From assembly GCF_002970935.1 (NCBI RefSeq), contig NZ_CP027194.1:620001-684000 (forward strand): a stretch of 64,000 nucleotides of DNA, given 5' to 3'. Source of the DNA: Lactobacillus sp. CBA3606 (GTDB lineage Bacteria > Bacillota > Bacilli > Lactobacillales > Lactobacillaceae). Of the stretch, positions 15,178 to 24,609 are shown one piece after another (positions within the stretch are counted from its first letter, which is position 1; each line of letters starts with the position of its first letter). A program made the translations under genes and the position numbers. Under the pieces are notes generated by a model. It had not been told where the DNA came from, ran no database searches, and saw only the letters and a program-made list of their open reading frames with translations.

Positions 15178-16473
15178 TTAGTCCATGAATTGGAATTGAT
15201 AATCTAAAATTTGAATCGTATCACCATTCTTAGCACCAGCAGCTCGTAAAGCATCGTCGATTCCCATGCCACGAATCTGACGTGCAAACCGCATCAAGCT
15301 TTCTTCACGATCTAAGTTGGTCATCTTAAACAAGCGTTCCAATTTTTCACCAGCCAGCACAAACAAGCCTGGTTCTGGATTATCAACCGTAAATTCTTGG
15401 CTAGGTTCAGCTTGATACTCACGATGAGCCACATCATCGATCCCTTTGATTGGGAATTGAGGGGTGGTATCTAACAAGTCCGCCGTTTGTGCGAGCAAAG
15501 CTTTAATGCCTTGTTGCGTAATGGAGGAAATTGGATAAATTGCTGGCACGGTGGCCAACGTATCATCCGTTTTTAACTTAGCTTCAAACTCAGCTAAGTT
15601 TTCGGCTGAATCGGGCATATCCATCTTAGTCGCCACCACGATTTGTGGTCGTTTTAGCAATTCAGGGTCATAACTCGTTAATTCATGATTGATTTTTAAA
15701 TAATCTTCAAATGGGTCATTTTCTTCAACGCCACTCATATCAATCAAATGTAAAATAACACGGGTCCGTTCAATATGCCGTAAAAACTGAATCCCAAGAC
15801 CAACCCCATTTGCGGCGCCTTCAATCAGTCCCGGCAAATCTGCCATAACAAAGTCACGTCCGTCATCTAACCGGACCATCCCTAAGTTTGGCACCAACGT
15901 CGTAAAGTGATAAGCCGCAATCTTAGGCTTAGCACTGGTAACGACGGATAGGAGCGTCGACTTACCCACGGATGGGAACCCAACTAAACCAACATCCGCT
16001 AGCACTTTCAGCTCTAAACGAATCGTTAACTCAGCACCAGGTTCCCCATTTTCAGAAATTTCCGGTGCCGGATTTTTAGGACTGGCAAAGTGAATATTGC
16101 CACGACCACCACGACCACCTTTAGCAATGACGAGTTTTTGGTCCTTTTCGGTAATATCACCAATTAAGTCACCACTTTCGGCATCCGTGACGGTTGTCCC
16201 AAGGGGAACTTTGATGATACGATTCTTAGCGGAACGTCCCGTCATCTGCTTAATCATCCCGTTACCACCGGATTCTGCCTTGAACTTACGGGTGTACCGA
16301 AAATCCATTAACGTCCGTAAACCTTCATCAGCGACCAGCACGATACTCCCACCGCGACCACCGTCACCACCGGCTGGACCACCGTTAGGAACGAATTTTT
16401 CGCGCCGGAATGCGACCATCCCATTGCCACCGTTACCGGCCTTTACATCTACTTTTACTTGATCAACAAACAT
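15178..16473 (-). CDS. obgE: GTPase ObgE/CgtA
   Basis: The 431-residue product has the three Obg parts in order: the glycine-rich Obg domain ([23 protein letters not shown], about 1-158), the G domain with P-loop [11 protein letters not shown] (about 166-176), DLPGLIEGA and ATKMDMP, and the C-terminal OCT domain (about 350-431). Obg is a ribosome-associated GTPase needed for 50S assembly and growth control. The ATG at 16473 follows AGGAGA. It is a single gene with its own terminator. Confidence 0.96.
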   Translation of the reverse strand: MFVDQVKVDVKAGNGGNGMVAFRREKFVPNGGPAGGDGGRGGSIVLVADEGLRTLMDFRYTRKFKAESGGNGMIKQMTGRSAKNRIIKVPLGTTVTDAESGDLIGDITEKDQKLVIAKGGRGGRGNIHFASPKNPAPEISENGEPGAELTIRLELKVLADVGLVGFPSVGKSTLLSVVTSAKPKIAAYHFTTLVPNLGMVRLDDGRDFVMADLPGLIEGAANGVGLGIQFLRHIERTRVILHLIDMSGVEENDPFEDYLKINHELTSYDPELLKRPQIVVATKMDMPDSAENLAEFEAKLKTDDTLATVPAIYPISSITQQGIKALLAQTADLLDTTPQFPIKGIDDVAHREYQAEPSQEFTVDNPEPGLFVLAGEKLERLFKMTNLDREESLMRFARQIRGMGIDDALRAAGAKNGDTIQILDYQFQFMD

Positions 16474-16632
16474 CGTTTTCTCCTGTTTCTTCTATATTAT
16501 TTATCTACGAAATGGTTCGTGCGAAATTAGATACCTGACCTAGTATACAAATGTTCGGTGACTACGTCAAAGTATCCGCTGTAATTGGCGGTTAGCGCTC
16601 AGTTTTAAGCTTCAATGACTGCTTTTGAACTA

Positions 16633-16686
16633 AATTGACGTTTTTTGAAGCTTTTTGTTGCGTTTTGACGATTGAACGTGTATATT
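16633..16686 (+). promoter_or_regulatory. fruRKA promoter and putative FruR operators
   Basis: TTGCGT (16658-16663), a 17-bp spacer and TATATT (16681-16686, preceded by TG) form a promoter. Two similar elements, TTGACGTTTTTTGAAG and TTGACGATTGAACG, flank and overlap it about 30 bp apart. They may be sites for the DeoR-type regulator encoded next; this is inferred. Confidence 0.5.
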
Positions 16687-16707
16687 ATTCTTCGGAGGGA
16701 TTTGAAA

Positions 16708-17463
16708 GTGCTTACAGAAGAGCGTCAACAATACATTTTAAATACAATCCGTTTTAAGGGCATTATTAAGATCAAAGACATTTGTTCAAAAACTAATTGT
16801 TCGGAGTCCACGGCTCGCCGCGACCTTCAACAATTGGAAGAACAAGGTGATTTATTGCGCGTCCATGGTGGCGCTAAATATATGAACTCACTCCAAGAGG
16901 AACCCGCCATGAATGACAAAGTTTCTCGTAACGTGGATGCCAAAGATCGCATTGCCCAACAGGCCGTCGCCAATATCCAAGTGGATGACGTCATTTACTT
17001 GGATGCTGGGACATCAACTTTAGCGATGATTGCCCACCTCAGCCCGCGGTACAACTTGCGGGTTGTCACTAACGGGGTCGTGCACGCTTCAGTCTTAGCC
17101 GACATGGGCATCAAGACTTACCTGCTCGGTGGTAATTTAAAAAACACCACTAAGGCCGTCATCGGACCAGAAGCCGTAAAGTCCTTACAAGAATATCGTT
17201 TCAATAAAGTTTTCTTAGGCATTAACGGCGTCCATCCCAAGTTTGGGCTCACGACGCCTGATCCTGATGAAGCCATCGTCAAAAAGACTGCGATTGCACA
17301 AAGTGAAGAAAGTTTTATCTTAGTGGATAATACTAAATTTGACCATGTTTCCTTTGCGCGGGTTGGCGATCTCGCTAGTGCGACGATTATTACCGACCAT
17401 TTAACGCCAACTTTGGCGGAACAATATCAACCATTAACCACTATCCAGGAGGTCACATCATGA
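16708..17463 (+). CDS. fruR: DeoR-family regulator of the fructose operon
   Basis: The 251-residue product has the DeoR N-terminal helix-turn-helix (LTEERQQYILNTIRFKG, with the recognition part CSESTARRDLQQLEEQGDLLRVHGGA, about 25-55) and the sugar-phosphate-sensing C-terminal domain with LDAGTSTLAMIAHL and VVTNG. By family and position it represses fruRKA and is relieved by fructose 1-phosphate. I placed the start at GTG 16708 because GGAGGG lies 7 bases before it; the longer frame extends into the promoter. Its stop overlaps the fruK start (ATGA). Confidence 0.92.
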   Translation: MLTEERQQYILNTIRFKGIIKIKDICSKTNCSESTARRDLQQLEEQGDLLRVHGGAKYMNSLQEEPAMNDKVSRNVDAKDRIAQQAVANIQVDDVIYLDAGTSTLAMIAHLSPRYNLRVVTNGVVHASVLADMGIKTYLLGGNLKNTTKAVIGPEAVKSLQEYRFNKVFLGINGVHPKFGLTTPDPDEAIVKKTAIAQSEESFILVDNTKFDHVSFARVGDLASATIITDHLTPTLAEQYQPLTTIQEVTS

Positions 17464-18377
17464 TTTACACCATTACCGTCAATCCTTCGATTGATTACGT
17501 GGTTCAACTGCCCCATATGACACTCGGCAGTGTGAACCGCCTTGCCCATACCGCTAAATTACCTGGTGGTAAAGGTATCAATGTTTCACAAATCTTAAAC
17601 GAATTAGCCCAACCCAATATTGCGCTCGGTTTCTTAGGCGGGTTCACGGGTACTTTCATCAGCACGGCTCTAACTGCCAAAGGCTTGACCAGTCGCTTCA
17701 CGACGATCGCCGATGACACCCGCATCAATGTTAAAATCCATGCGGATGCTGAAACTGAATTAAATGGCGCCGGTCCACAAATCACCGCCACCGAAATCGA
17801 CCAATTCTATCAAGAATTAGCCCAATTAACACCAGCCGATGTGGTTGTCATGTCTGGGAGTTTAGCACCTAGTCTTCCTGACAGTTTCTACTATGACATC
17901 ATTCAAAAAGTAAAAGCTGCGGGCGCTAACTTCGTGATTGACACCACTGGCGAAGCCTTAAAGAAGACCTTGCCTAGTCAACCATTGGTCGTCAAACCAA
18001 ATAATCATGAATTGGCCGCTTATTATGACACGACTTTCAATAGTCAAGCCGACATTATCGCTGCTGGTCAACGGATGTTAGCCGCAGGTGCCCAACATGT
18101 CTTGATTTCAATGGCCGGTGACGGTGGCCTGCTCATCACACCAGACCACGTTTACTTTAGCCCCGCACCAAAGGGGCATGTTATCAACTCCGTTGGTGCT
18201 GGTGATTCAATGATTGGCGGATTTGTCGGTACTTTCGCTAAAACTCACGATGCGGTTGAAAGCTTCCGATATGGCCTAGCTTGTGGGTCCGCAACGGCCT
18301 TCTCTGAAGACATTGCTACCCGGGCTAAGATTGATGAGATTCTACCTTTAATTAAGATTGAAAATTTAACTAACTAA
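17460..18377 (+). CDS. fruK: 1-phosphofructokinase
   Basis: The 305-residue product is a PfkB-family kinase: N-terminal NPSIDYVVQL, the substrate-binding GGKGINVSQIL (about 37-47) and the C-terminal catalytic motif GAGDSMIGGFVG (about 249-260) with the base Asp. It phosphorylates fructose 1-phosphate, made by FruA, to fructose 1,6-bisphosphate for glycolysis. Tagatose-6-phosphate kinase is the main alternative in this family, but the position between fruR and the fructose PTS gene decides it. It overlaps fruR by 4 bp. Confidence 0.95.
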   Translation: MIYTITVNPSIDYVVQLPHMTLGSVNRLAHTAKLPGGKGINVSQILNELAQPNIALGFLGGFTGTFISTALTAKGLTSRFTTIADDTRINVKIHADAETELNGAGPQITATEIDQFYQELAQLTPADVVVMSGSLAPSLPDSFYYDIIQKVKAAGANFVIDTTGEALKKTLPSQPLVVKPNNHELAAYYDTTFNSQADIIAAGQRMLAAGAQHVLISMAGDGGLLITPDHVYFSPAPKGHVINSVGAGDSMIGGFVGTFAKTHDAVESFRYGLACGSATAFSEDIATRAKIDEILPLIKIENLTN

Positions 18378-18404
18378 CCAGTTCAGAAAGGACTGTTACA
18401 CCAC

Positions 18405-20357
18405 ATGGATATTCGCGACTTATTACTAAAAGACGTCATGATCATGGATATGACTGCCACGACCAAAGACGAAGCCATTGACGAATTAGTTCATAAATAC
18501 GCTGAACAAGGCGTCATCAATGACGAAGCACTGTATAAAAAAGATATTATTAAACGTGAAGCCGAATCAACTACTGGGATTGGCGACGGGATTGCAATGC
18601 CCCACGCTAAAGATAAGGCTGTTCAACGCGCGACTGTCTTGTTCGCCAAGAGCGACGCCGGTGTTGACTTTAATGCTTTAGACGGTCAACCCGTCCACTT
18701 ATTCTTCATGATTGCTGCGCCTGAAGGAGCCAACAACACACATTTGCAAGCTTTAGCTGCCCTTTCAAGTCTCTTGATTGATCCGGACCTAGTCGCTAAG
18801 TTGAAGCAAGCCCAAACACCAGCCGACGTGCAAACGTTATTCGGTGATGCTCAAGCTGCTAAAGAAGCCAAGGACGCTAAAGATGAAGCGGCCCGCGCTG
18901 AAAAGGCCGCAGCACCCGCTGCACCAACTAGTCACTATGTCGTCGGCGTCACTGCTTGTCCAACTGGGATTGCGCACACTTACATGGCCGAAGCTGCTTT
19001 AATCAAACAGGCAGAAGCAATGGGTGTTGATATTAAAATTGAAACCAATGGTTCTGAAGGGGTTAAACATCTTTTAACCGCTGACGAAATCGCCAAAGCT
19101 GATGGCGTCGTCATTGCCGCTGATAAAAAAGTTGAAATGGCTCGTTTTGATGGCAAACATTTAGTTAACCGTCCAGTGACCGATGGGATTAAAGAACCAG
19201 AAAAATTAATCAACGAAGCTATCAGTGGTGATGCCCCAATTTATCATGCTGATAGTAGTGATGTTGCCGCTGATACGACCGGCAATGCTGGTAGCGGTGT
19301 TTGGAACGAAATCTACAAGAACTTAATGAACGGGATTTCACATATGTTGCCATTCGTCGTTGGTGGTGGGATCTTAATGGCCCTCTCCTTCGTCATTGAA
19401 CAATTTGCTGGTGGTGGCAAGAGCACAGCCTTTGTCTTCTTGAACCAAGCTGGGAACATGGCCTTTGCCTTTATGATTCCTGTATTAGCCGCCTTCATTG
19501 CCGAATCAATCGGTGATCGTCCAGCCTTAATGCCTGGGTTTGTTGGTGGGTTTATGGCAACTGTCTACACTGGCGCTTATGGTGGTGCTTATACGGCTTC
19601 CATCGTGGCTAATGCCAAGAGTCCGGCCGGCTTCTTAGGTGGTTTAGTCGCTGGGTTCTTAGCAGGTTACATCACCGTTTGGATGAAGAAAGCCACTAAG
19701 AATATTCCGGCTTCCTTAGATGGTATGAAACCAATGCTGATTTTCCCAATCTTGGGCTTACTATTAACTGCCCTCTTAATGTTCTTCGTTGTTAACCCAA
19801 TTTTCTCAGTCATTAACATCTGGATTACCAACTTCTTGGAATCCATGGGAACTGGGAATGCCATTCTCTTAGGGATTGTCCTGGGTGGGATGATGTCAAT
19901 TGATATGGGTGGTCCTTTCAACAAGGCTGCTTACGTCTTTGCAACTGGTGCCTTTACCGCAACCAACGATGGTAACTTAATGGCTGCCGTTATGGCTGGT
20001 GGGATGGTGCCACCATTGGCAACTGCCATCGCCACGGCCTTTTGGCCAAAGAAGTTTACGGATGACGAGCGTAAAGCTGGGATTTCAAACTGGTTGCTTG
20101 GGATTTCCTTCATTACTGAAGGGGCTATTCCATTCGCCACTGCTGATCCATTGCATGTCATTGGTTCAAGTGTCGTCGGTGCTGCTATTGCCGGTGGTTT
20201 AACTCAACTATGGCAAGTTTCCGTTCCTGCTCCTCATGGTGGCCTCTGGGTCGCACTCTTAGCCACTAATATTTGGGGCTACGTTGCCGCTACTGTGATT
20301 GGTGCGGTCATTGCCGGGGTAATTCTTGGTATTTGGAAGCCCGCTAAAAAAGCTTAA
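18405..20357 (+). CDS. fruA: Fructose-specific PTS enzyme IIABC
   Basis: The 650-residue product combines all three PTS domains. EIIA comes first, with the phospho-His at residue 67 (GIGDGIAMPHAKD). A linker rich in Ala, Lys and Glu follows (about 148-175). EIIB has the phospho-Cys at residue 185 (VGVTACPTGIAHTYMA). EIIC is a membrane domain from about residue 300 to the end, with Gly-rich helices and SIDMGGPFNKAAYVF. It imports fructose and phosphorylates it to fructose 1-phosphate, the substrate of the upstream kinase. The ATG at 18405 has AAAGGA about 12 bases before it and lies 27 bp after fruK. Confidence 0.97.
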   Translation: MDIRDLLLKDVMIMDMTATTKDEAIDELVHKYAEQGVINDEALYKKDIIKREAESTTGIGDGIAMPHAKDKAVQRATVLFAKSDAGVDFNALDGQPVHLFFMIAAPEGANNTHLQALAALSSLLIDPDLVAKLKQAQTPADVQTLFGDAQAAKEAKDAKDEAARAEKAAAPAAPTSHYVVGVTACPTGIAHTYMAEAALIKQAEAMGVDIKIETNGSEGVKHLLTADEIAKADGVVIAADKKVEMARFDGKHLVNRPVTDGIKEPEKLINEAISGDAPIYHADSSDVAADTTGNAGSGVWNEIYKNLMNGISHMLPFVVGGGILMALSFVIEQFAGGGKSTAFVFLNQAGNMAFAFMIPVLAAFIAESIGDRPALMPGFVGGFMATVYTGAYGGAYTASIVANAKSPAGFLGGLVAGFLAGYITVWMKKATKNIPASLDGMKPMLIFPILGLLLTALLMFFVVNPIFSVINIWITNFLESMGTGNAILLGIVLGGMMSIDMGGPFNKAAYVFATGAFTATNDGNLMAAVMAGGMVPPLATAIATAFWPKKFTDDERKAGISNWLLGISFITEGAIPFATADPLHVIGSSVVGAAIAGGLTQLWQVSVPAPHGGLWVALLATNIWGYVAATVIGAVIAGVILGIWKPAKKA

Positions 20358-20366
20358 TTCAACCCA

Positions 20367-20413
20367 AAAAGTGATTGCCGAAAATCTTTTGATTTTCAGC
20401 AATCACTTTTTTT
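20367..20413 (+). terminator. Terminator of the fruRKA operon
   Basis: AAAAGTGATTGCCGAAAATC (20367-20386) pairs with GATTTTCAGCAATCACTTTT (20391-20410), one mismatch, followed by more T. Confidence 0.92.
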
Positions 20414-20464
20414 GTTCCCCAGCCACTACTACCTCGGGCCAACATCTTTATTTTGCCACATCGG

Positions 20465-20492
20465 TTCAATCCTGCAATCAAACGGTTATAAT
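20465..20492 (+). promoter_or_regulatory. Promoter of the phosphoesterase lipoprotein gene
   Basis: TTCAAT (20465-20470), a 16-bp spacer and a perfect TATAAT (20487-20492) lie about 40 bp before the gene. Confidence 0.55.
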
Positions 20493-20533
20493 AAAAGTAT
20501 AAATTAATTTATTATTGAAATGAGACGATACTT

Positions 20534-21832
20534 TTGAAAGTCAAAGCAACAGTCCTTGGTAGCCTAGTAATCGCTGCCCTACTCCTATTAACCGGCTGTC
20601 ATCAGGCGACCGTCACCACCCTGCCAGCAGTCAAGAAGCCTACGATCACAGCCATGGTGATTAGTGACGACCATGTGATTGCGCCCCGTCTGCATGATAA
20701 TGGTCCGGCCTTCAAATCCTATGCAGCCAGTGACGCCGGTGCTGACTTAAAATATAGTGCGACTATTTTTAAGGCCTTTATTGCGACTGCCTTAACTAAA
20801 AAACCAGATGTCGTCATTGTCAGTGGCGACATTACCAACAATGGCGAAAAAGCTAGTCATGAGTACGTGGCACAGCAACTAAACCGGTTAATTCAGGCCC
20901 ATATTCGCGTCTATGTCGTTCCCGGCAATCATGATATTAATAATCCGCTAACTCGCCGTTTCAAAGGGAAGAAACAAGCAGAAACAGTTGCCGTGAGCCC
21001 CAGTGACTTTAAGCATATTTATAAAAACGCGGGCTATCAGCAAGCCACCGAGACTGACAAAAATTCATTAAGTTATCTGGTTAAACCGAGCCAGAAAACT
21101 TGGTTCTTAATGCTCGATTCGGCCATTTATCGCAGTAATTACCAGCAAGGTAGCTCAACCGTTGGTGGTGGCTTTAATGCCGGTACTTTGGACTGGATTG
21201 CCAAAGTCGGTCGTGCAGCTAAGAAACAACATGCCACGCTAATTCCAGTCATGCACCACAACTTAATGGATCACACCGCTATTCACCAAAATTACACTAT
21301 CGGATATGCCGATGAAGTTCAGCAAGTTTTCGCTAAAGCGGGCATTAAATTAGCTTTAACTGGGCACTTGCATGCGCAAAATATCAAGCAAATGACCACT
21401 AACGGCCAATCATTAACGGATATTGCCAGCGGTGCCCTCATTCTCGGTAGCCATTATTATGGGACGCTCAAGCTTAATCAGACGACCGGGACTGCCAGCT
21501 ATCAGGCACAAGCCACTAATGTTGACAATTATATTCGAACCCACCAAGGCGCAGCGGCAGTTCAGGCTTATCAAAAATATGATCACGACGTCTTATTTGC
21601 AGCCGGCTATAACGCCGCTTTACAATCATTACTAGAAGACCCTGATCTTAACTATTCAACTAAACAAACAAAAACGTTAGCAACGGGCATGGCTGCGGCT
21701 AACATTGCGGTCTTTCGTGGCACCGCTGTTCAAGCTAGTGCGAACATCACAGCTTGGGAAAAACTCCCAAAATCAACGCCACTACGCCAATTTGTATTAG
21801 CCACCCGCCATTTAAGTGGTAATCTCACTTAG
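20534..21832 (+). CDS. Metallophosphoesterase lipoprotein
   Basis: The 432-residue product has an N-terminal lipoprotein signal: basic MKVKA, a hydrophobic core, then LLTGC with the lipidated Cys at residue 22. It should be anchored on the outer face of the membrane. The rest is a calcineurin-like phosphoesterase: VISDDHV, VVIVSGDITNNG (about 93-104), VVPGNHDIN (about 133-141), PVMHHNL (about 237-243) and LTGHLHAQN (about 275-283), which supply the metal ligands. The family includes cyclic-nucleotide and other phosphodiesterases; the substrate is unknown. The start is TTG; the ribosome site before it is weak. It is a single gene with its own promoter and terminator. Confidence 0.85.
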   Translation: MKVKATVLGSLVIAALLLLTGCHQATVTTLPAVKKPTITAMVISDDHVIAPRLHDNGPAFKSYAASDAGADLKYSATIFKAFIATALTKKPDVVIVSGDITNNGEKASHEYVAQQLNRLIQAHIRVYVVPGNHDINNPLTRRFKGKKQAETVAVSPSDFKHIYKNAGYQQATETDKNSLSYLVKPSQKTWFLMLDSAIYRSNYQQGSSTVGGGFNAGTLDWIAKVGRAAKKQHATLIPVMHHNLMDHTAIHQNYTIGYADEVQQVFAKAGIKLALTGHLHAQNIKQMTTNGQSLTDIASGALILGSHYYGTLKLNQTTGTASYQAQATNVDNYIRTHQGAAAVQAYQKYDHDVLFAAGYNAALQSLLEDPDLNYSTKQTKTLATGMAAANIAVFRGTAVQASANITAWEKLPKSTPLRQFVLATRHLSGNLT

Positions 21833-21841
21833 ATGCCCACT

Positions 21842-21894
21842 AAAAAGCCAGGCACTGCAAGAAGTTGTGAATTCTTGCAGTGCCTGGCTTTTTT
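21842..21894. terminator. Bidirectional terminator between phosphoesterase gene and uvrC
   Basis: The perfect stem AGCCAGGCACTGCAAGAA / TTCTTGCAGTGCCTGGCT (21846-21889) is flanked by A and T runs. Confidence 0.93.
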
Positions 21895-21904
21895 GACCTA
21901 CGGA

Positions 21905-23719
21905 CTAAGTAGCCCCTTTTTGATAATGTTTGGGAGTCACGCCACCACCAGCTAACGAAAACTTAATGGTCTGTGCGACATTTTTTGCAACACCTAACTT
22001 CTGAATTTCTTCCACGGGTGCAGCCGCAATCTTCCCCATTGAACCGAATTGACGTAATAGCTTGTTACGCGTTTTCGGACCCACACCTGGAATCTCATCT
22101 AGGCGTGAACTTAATGAATGTTTCGTATGCACTTGCCGGTGGAACGTGATAGCAAAGCGATGGACTTCATCTTGAATACGTTGTAGCAAGTAAAATCCCT
22201 GACTCTTCGGATCAAGATTCAAATGAGCGTCACCTGCGGAGGCTAATAAATCCGCCGTTTTATGATGATCATTTTTAACCATGGCCGCCACCGGCGTAGT
22301 CAGGCCTAATTCGTTTTCTAAGACGTCTTTAGCAGCATCCAACTGAATGTCCCCGCCATCCATTAAAATCAAATCAGGTAAGGCTGCGTGCTCTTTTAGT
22401 AACCGCGTATACCGACGTCGGATGACTTCCCGTGTCGATGCGGCTTCATCCGCATGATCGACCGTTCGTAATTTATATTTTCGATACAGTTTCTTATTCG
22501 GTTGACCATCTGTGAAGACAACCATTGCTGAGACCAGATCCGTCCCTTGAATATGTGAGTGGTCAAAAGCTTCAATCTTATGACCAGCTGGGATCCCCAA
22601 TGCAGCCGTAATCTCTTGCATGGCCCCCGTCGTTTTTTGCTCATCCAACTCCAACAGGCGGAACTTTTCTTCTAATACGATCCGAGCATTCTTTTCTGCT
22701 AAGTCAAGCAAGTCACGCTTCTGTCCACGTTGTGGCGTCCGCACTGGAATCCCTAGAATCTCACTTAACACCGTCTTATCTAGCCCCGCTGGTACCAAGA
22801 CTTCCCGTGGCAAAACGTTATTTTTACGATTATAAAATTGCAAAATAAAACTCGTCATTTCTTCAGGCGCCGTTGAAACAATTGGAAACAAGCGTTTTTC
22901 ACGTTTCATTAACCGGGCCTGTCGAATAAAGAAGACTTGGATCGATAACCAACCTTTATCCAAATAAAAGTTGAACAAATCACGCGGGGTATTATCATTT
23001 GAAATGATTTTTTGTTTTTCAACGGTCATTTCAATGTACGTTAACTGATCCCGTAATTCAGCGGCCCGTTCAAATTCCAAAGCCGCTGCGGAACGCGTCA
23101 TCCGTTTCGTTAATTGTTGCTTAACGGTCTCAACATGCCCATTTAAAAAGGACTTAATCCGTTTGATTTGGGCCGTATATTCAGCCACCGGCACCGTCTT
23201 AAAACACGCGCCCAAACATTGTCCCATATGATAATACAAACAAGGCCGATGCTGAAAACCATTGCAACGCCGTAACGGATAAACCTTTTGAATAAAATTA
23301 ACCGTTTCTTGTGCGGCATAAACGTTTGGATATGGGCCAAAATAATACCCCCCATCTTTACGCACATCGCTTACAATCAAAATTTGGGGGTCTCGTTCAT
23401 TCGTGATTTTAATATACGGATAACCAGTGCCTTTTTTTAATTTGATATTAAAATATGGTTGATGCTTTTGAATCAACGTGATTTCCAACAAAAAAGCTTC
23501 TTTATCTGTCGAAGTTACGATAAATTCAAAATCAGCAATTTCAGAAACTAGGCGCGCGGTTTTACCGGTATGACTACTTTTAAAATACGACCGGACGCGA
23601 TTCTTTAAATTCTTCGCTTTACCCACATAAATAATCTGACTATTTAGATTTTTCATCAAATAACAGCCTGGTAAATCAGGTAGTAACGCAAGTTTATGTT
23701 CAATATGTGCCAATGCCAT
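21905..23719 (-). CDS. uvrC: Excinuclease ABC subunit C
   Basis: The 604-residue product has the UvrC domains in order: GIY-YIG nuclease (LPGCYLM...IIYVGKAKNLKNRVRSYF, about 14-45) for the 3' incision, a Cys-containing linker (RRCNGFQHRPCLYYHMGQCLGAC), the UvrB-binding UVR region (EFERAAELRDQL, about 205), the RNase H-like nuclease domain (IEAFDHSHIQG ... ILMDGG) for the 5' incision, and C-terminal helix-hairpin-helix motifs (IPGVGPKTRNKLLRQFG). It acts in nucleotide excision repair. I set the start at ATG 23719 after AGAGGAG; the longer frame adds 32 unsupported residues. Confidence 0.95.
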   Translation of the reverse strand: MALAHIEHKLALLPDLPGCYLMKNLNSQIIYVGKAKNLKNRVRSYFKSSHTGKTARLVSEIADFEFIVTSTDKEAFLLEITLIQKHQPYFNIKLKKGTGYPYIKITNERDPQILIVSDVRKDGGYYFGPYPNVYAAQETVNFIQKVYPLRRCNGFQHRPCLYYHMGQCLGACFKTVPVAEYTAQIKRIKSFLNGHVETVKQQLTKRMTRSAAALEFERAAELRDQLTYIEMTVEKQKIISNDNTPRDLFNFYLDKGWLSIQVFFIRQARLMKREKRLFPIVSTAPEEMTSFILQFYNRKNNVLPREVLVPAGLDKTVLSEILGIPVRTPQRGQKRDLLDLAEKNARIVLEEKFRLLELDEQKTTGAMQEITAALGIPAGHKIEAFDHSHIQGTDLVSAMVVFTDGQPNKKLYRKYKLRTVDHADEAASTREVIRRRYTRLLKEHAALPDLILMDGGDIQLDAAKDVLENELGLTTPVAAMVKNDHHKTADLLASAGDAHLNLDPKSQGFYLLQRIQDEVHRFAITFHRQVHTKHSLSSRLDEIPGVGPKTRNKLLRQFGSMGKIAAAPVEEIQKLGVAKNVAQTIKFSLAGGGVTPKHYQKGAT

Positions 23720-23814
23720 GACGCGCGCTCCTCTCATTAATTTAGCGATACTAGTATACCGCCTGACACTAGGCGTGACAAGCAATCTACTCGCTAAGCT
23801 AATTTTAATGAACA

Positions 23815-23852
23815 AACGGGCCCGACTGGACTATTTTCCAGCCGAACCCGTT
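23815..23852 (-). terminator. Terminator of the amino-acid ABC transporter operon
   Basis: AACGGGCCCGACTGG pairs with CCAGCCGAACCCGTT (some G-U pairs) around an 8-base loop; only a short T-rich tail follows on the minus strand. Confidence 0.65.
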
Positions 23853-23868
23853 GATCACTCATAGCAGA

Positions 23869-24609
23869 CTACATTAAAATTTTTGATAGAAAATCTTGTG
23901 CCCGTTCCGTTTTAGGGTGGGCAAAGAACTCTTCTGGCGTGTTATTTTCTTGAATATAACCATCCGCCATAAACCAGATTCGGTCGCCAACTTCTTTCGC
24001 AAAACCCATTTCATGGGTGACCACAACCATCGTCATCCCATCTTTAGCCAACTCCTGCATGACATTCAAAACTTCACCAACCATCTCTGGATCTAGCGCT
24101 GAAGTAGGTTCATCGAATAACATCACTTTGGGATTCATGGCTAAGGCCCGGGCAATTGCGACCCGTTGGGCTTGGCCCCCTGATAAGCTCGCTGGAAACG
24201 CCTCGGCATGGTCATCTAGTCCCACACGCTTTAACAACGTATGCGCCGTTTTAGTTGCAGTAGCATCATCGGTGCCCTTAACTTTCATTGGTGCCAGCTT
24301 AATATTTTCCAAAACTGTCATGTTCGGGAATAAATTAAACCCCTGAAAGACCATGCCCATTTTTTCGCGTAACGCATTAACACTCTTCGTATCGAGCGTC
24401 GTTAAATCTTGTCCTTCAAACGCTACTTTACCGCTAGTTGGGGTTTCAAGTAAATTCAAGCACCGCAAAAAGGTACTTTTCCCACCACCAGAAGGTCCGA
24501 TAACGACAATCACCTGGCCGGCATCCACCTGTTCGGTAATATTTTTTAAGACTTCATTTTCACCAAAGCTTTTCGCCAAGGCTTCAACTTCAATAACTGG
24601 TTTAGGCAT
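23869..24609 (-). CDS. glnQ: Polar amino-acid ABC transporter ATP-binding protein
   Basis: The 246-residue product has Walker [10 protein letters not shown] (about 38-46), the Q-loop, the signature [15 protein letters not shown] (about 142-156), Walker [15 protein letters not shown] and the switch His in [10 protein letters not shown], with the compact form of the GlnQ/HisP subfamily. It powers uptake through the fused binding-protein/permease encoded just upstream; the two genes overlap by 8 bp. Glutamine is the likeliest substrate given the fused partner, but glutamate, arginine or cystine cannot be excluded. Confidence 0.93.
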   Translation of the reverse strand: MPKPVIEVEALAKSFGENEVLKNITEQVDAGQVIVVIGPSGGGKSTFLRCLNLLETPTSGKVAFEGQDLTTLDTKSVNALREKMGMVFQGFNLFPNMTVLENIKLAPMKVKGTDDATATKTAHTLLKRVGLDDHAEAFPASLSGGQAQRVAIARALAMNPKVMLFDEPTSALDPEMVGEVLNVMQELAKDGMTMVVVTHEMGFAKEVGDRIWFMADGYIQENNTPEEFFAHPKTERAQDFLSKILM

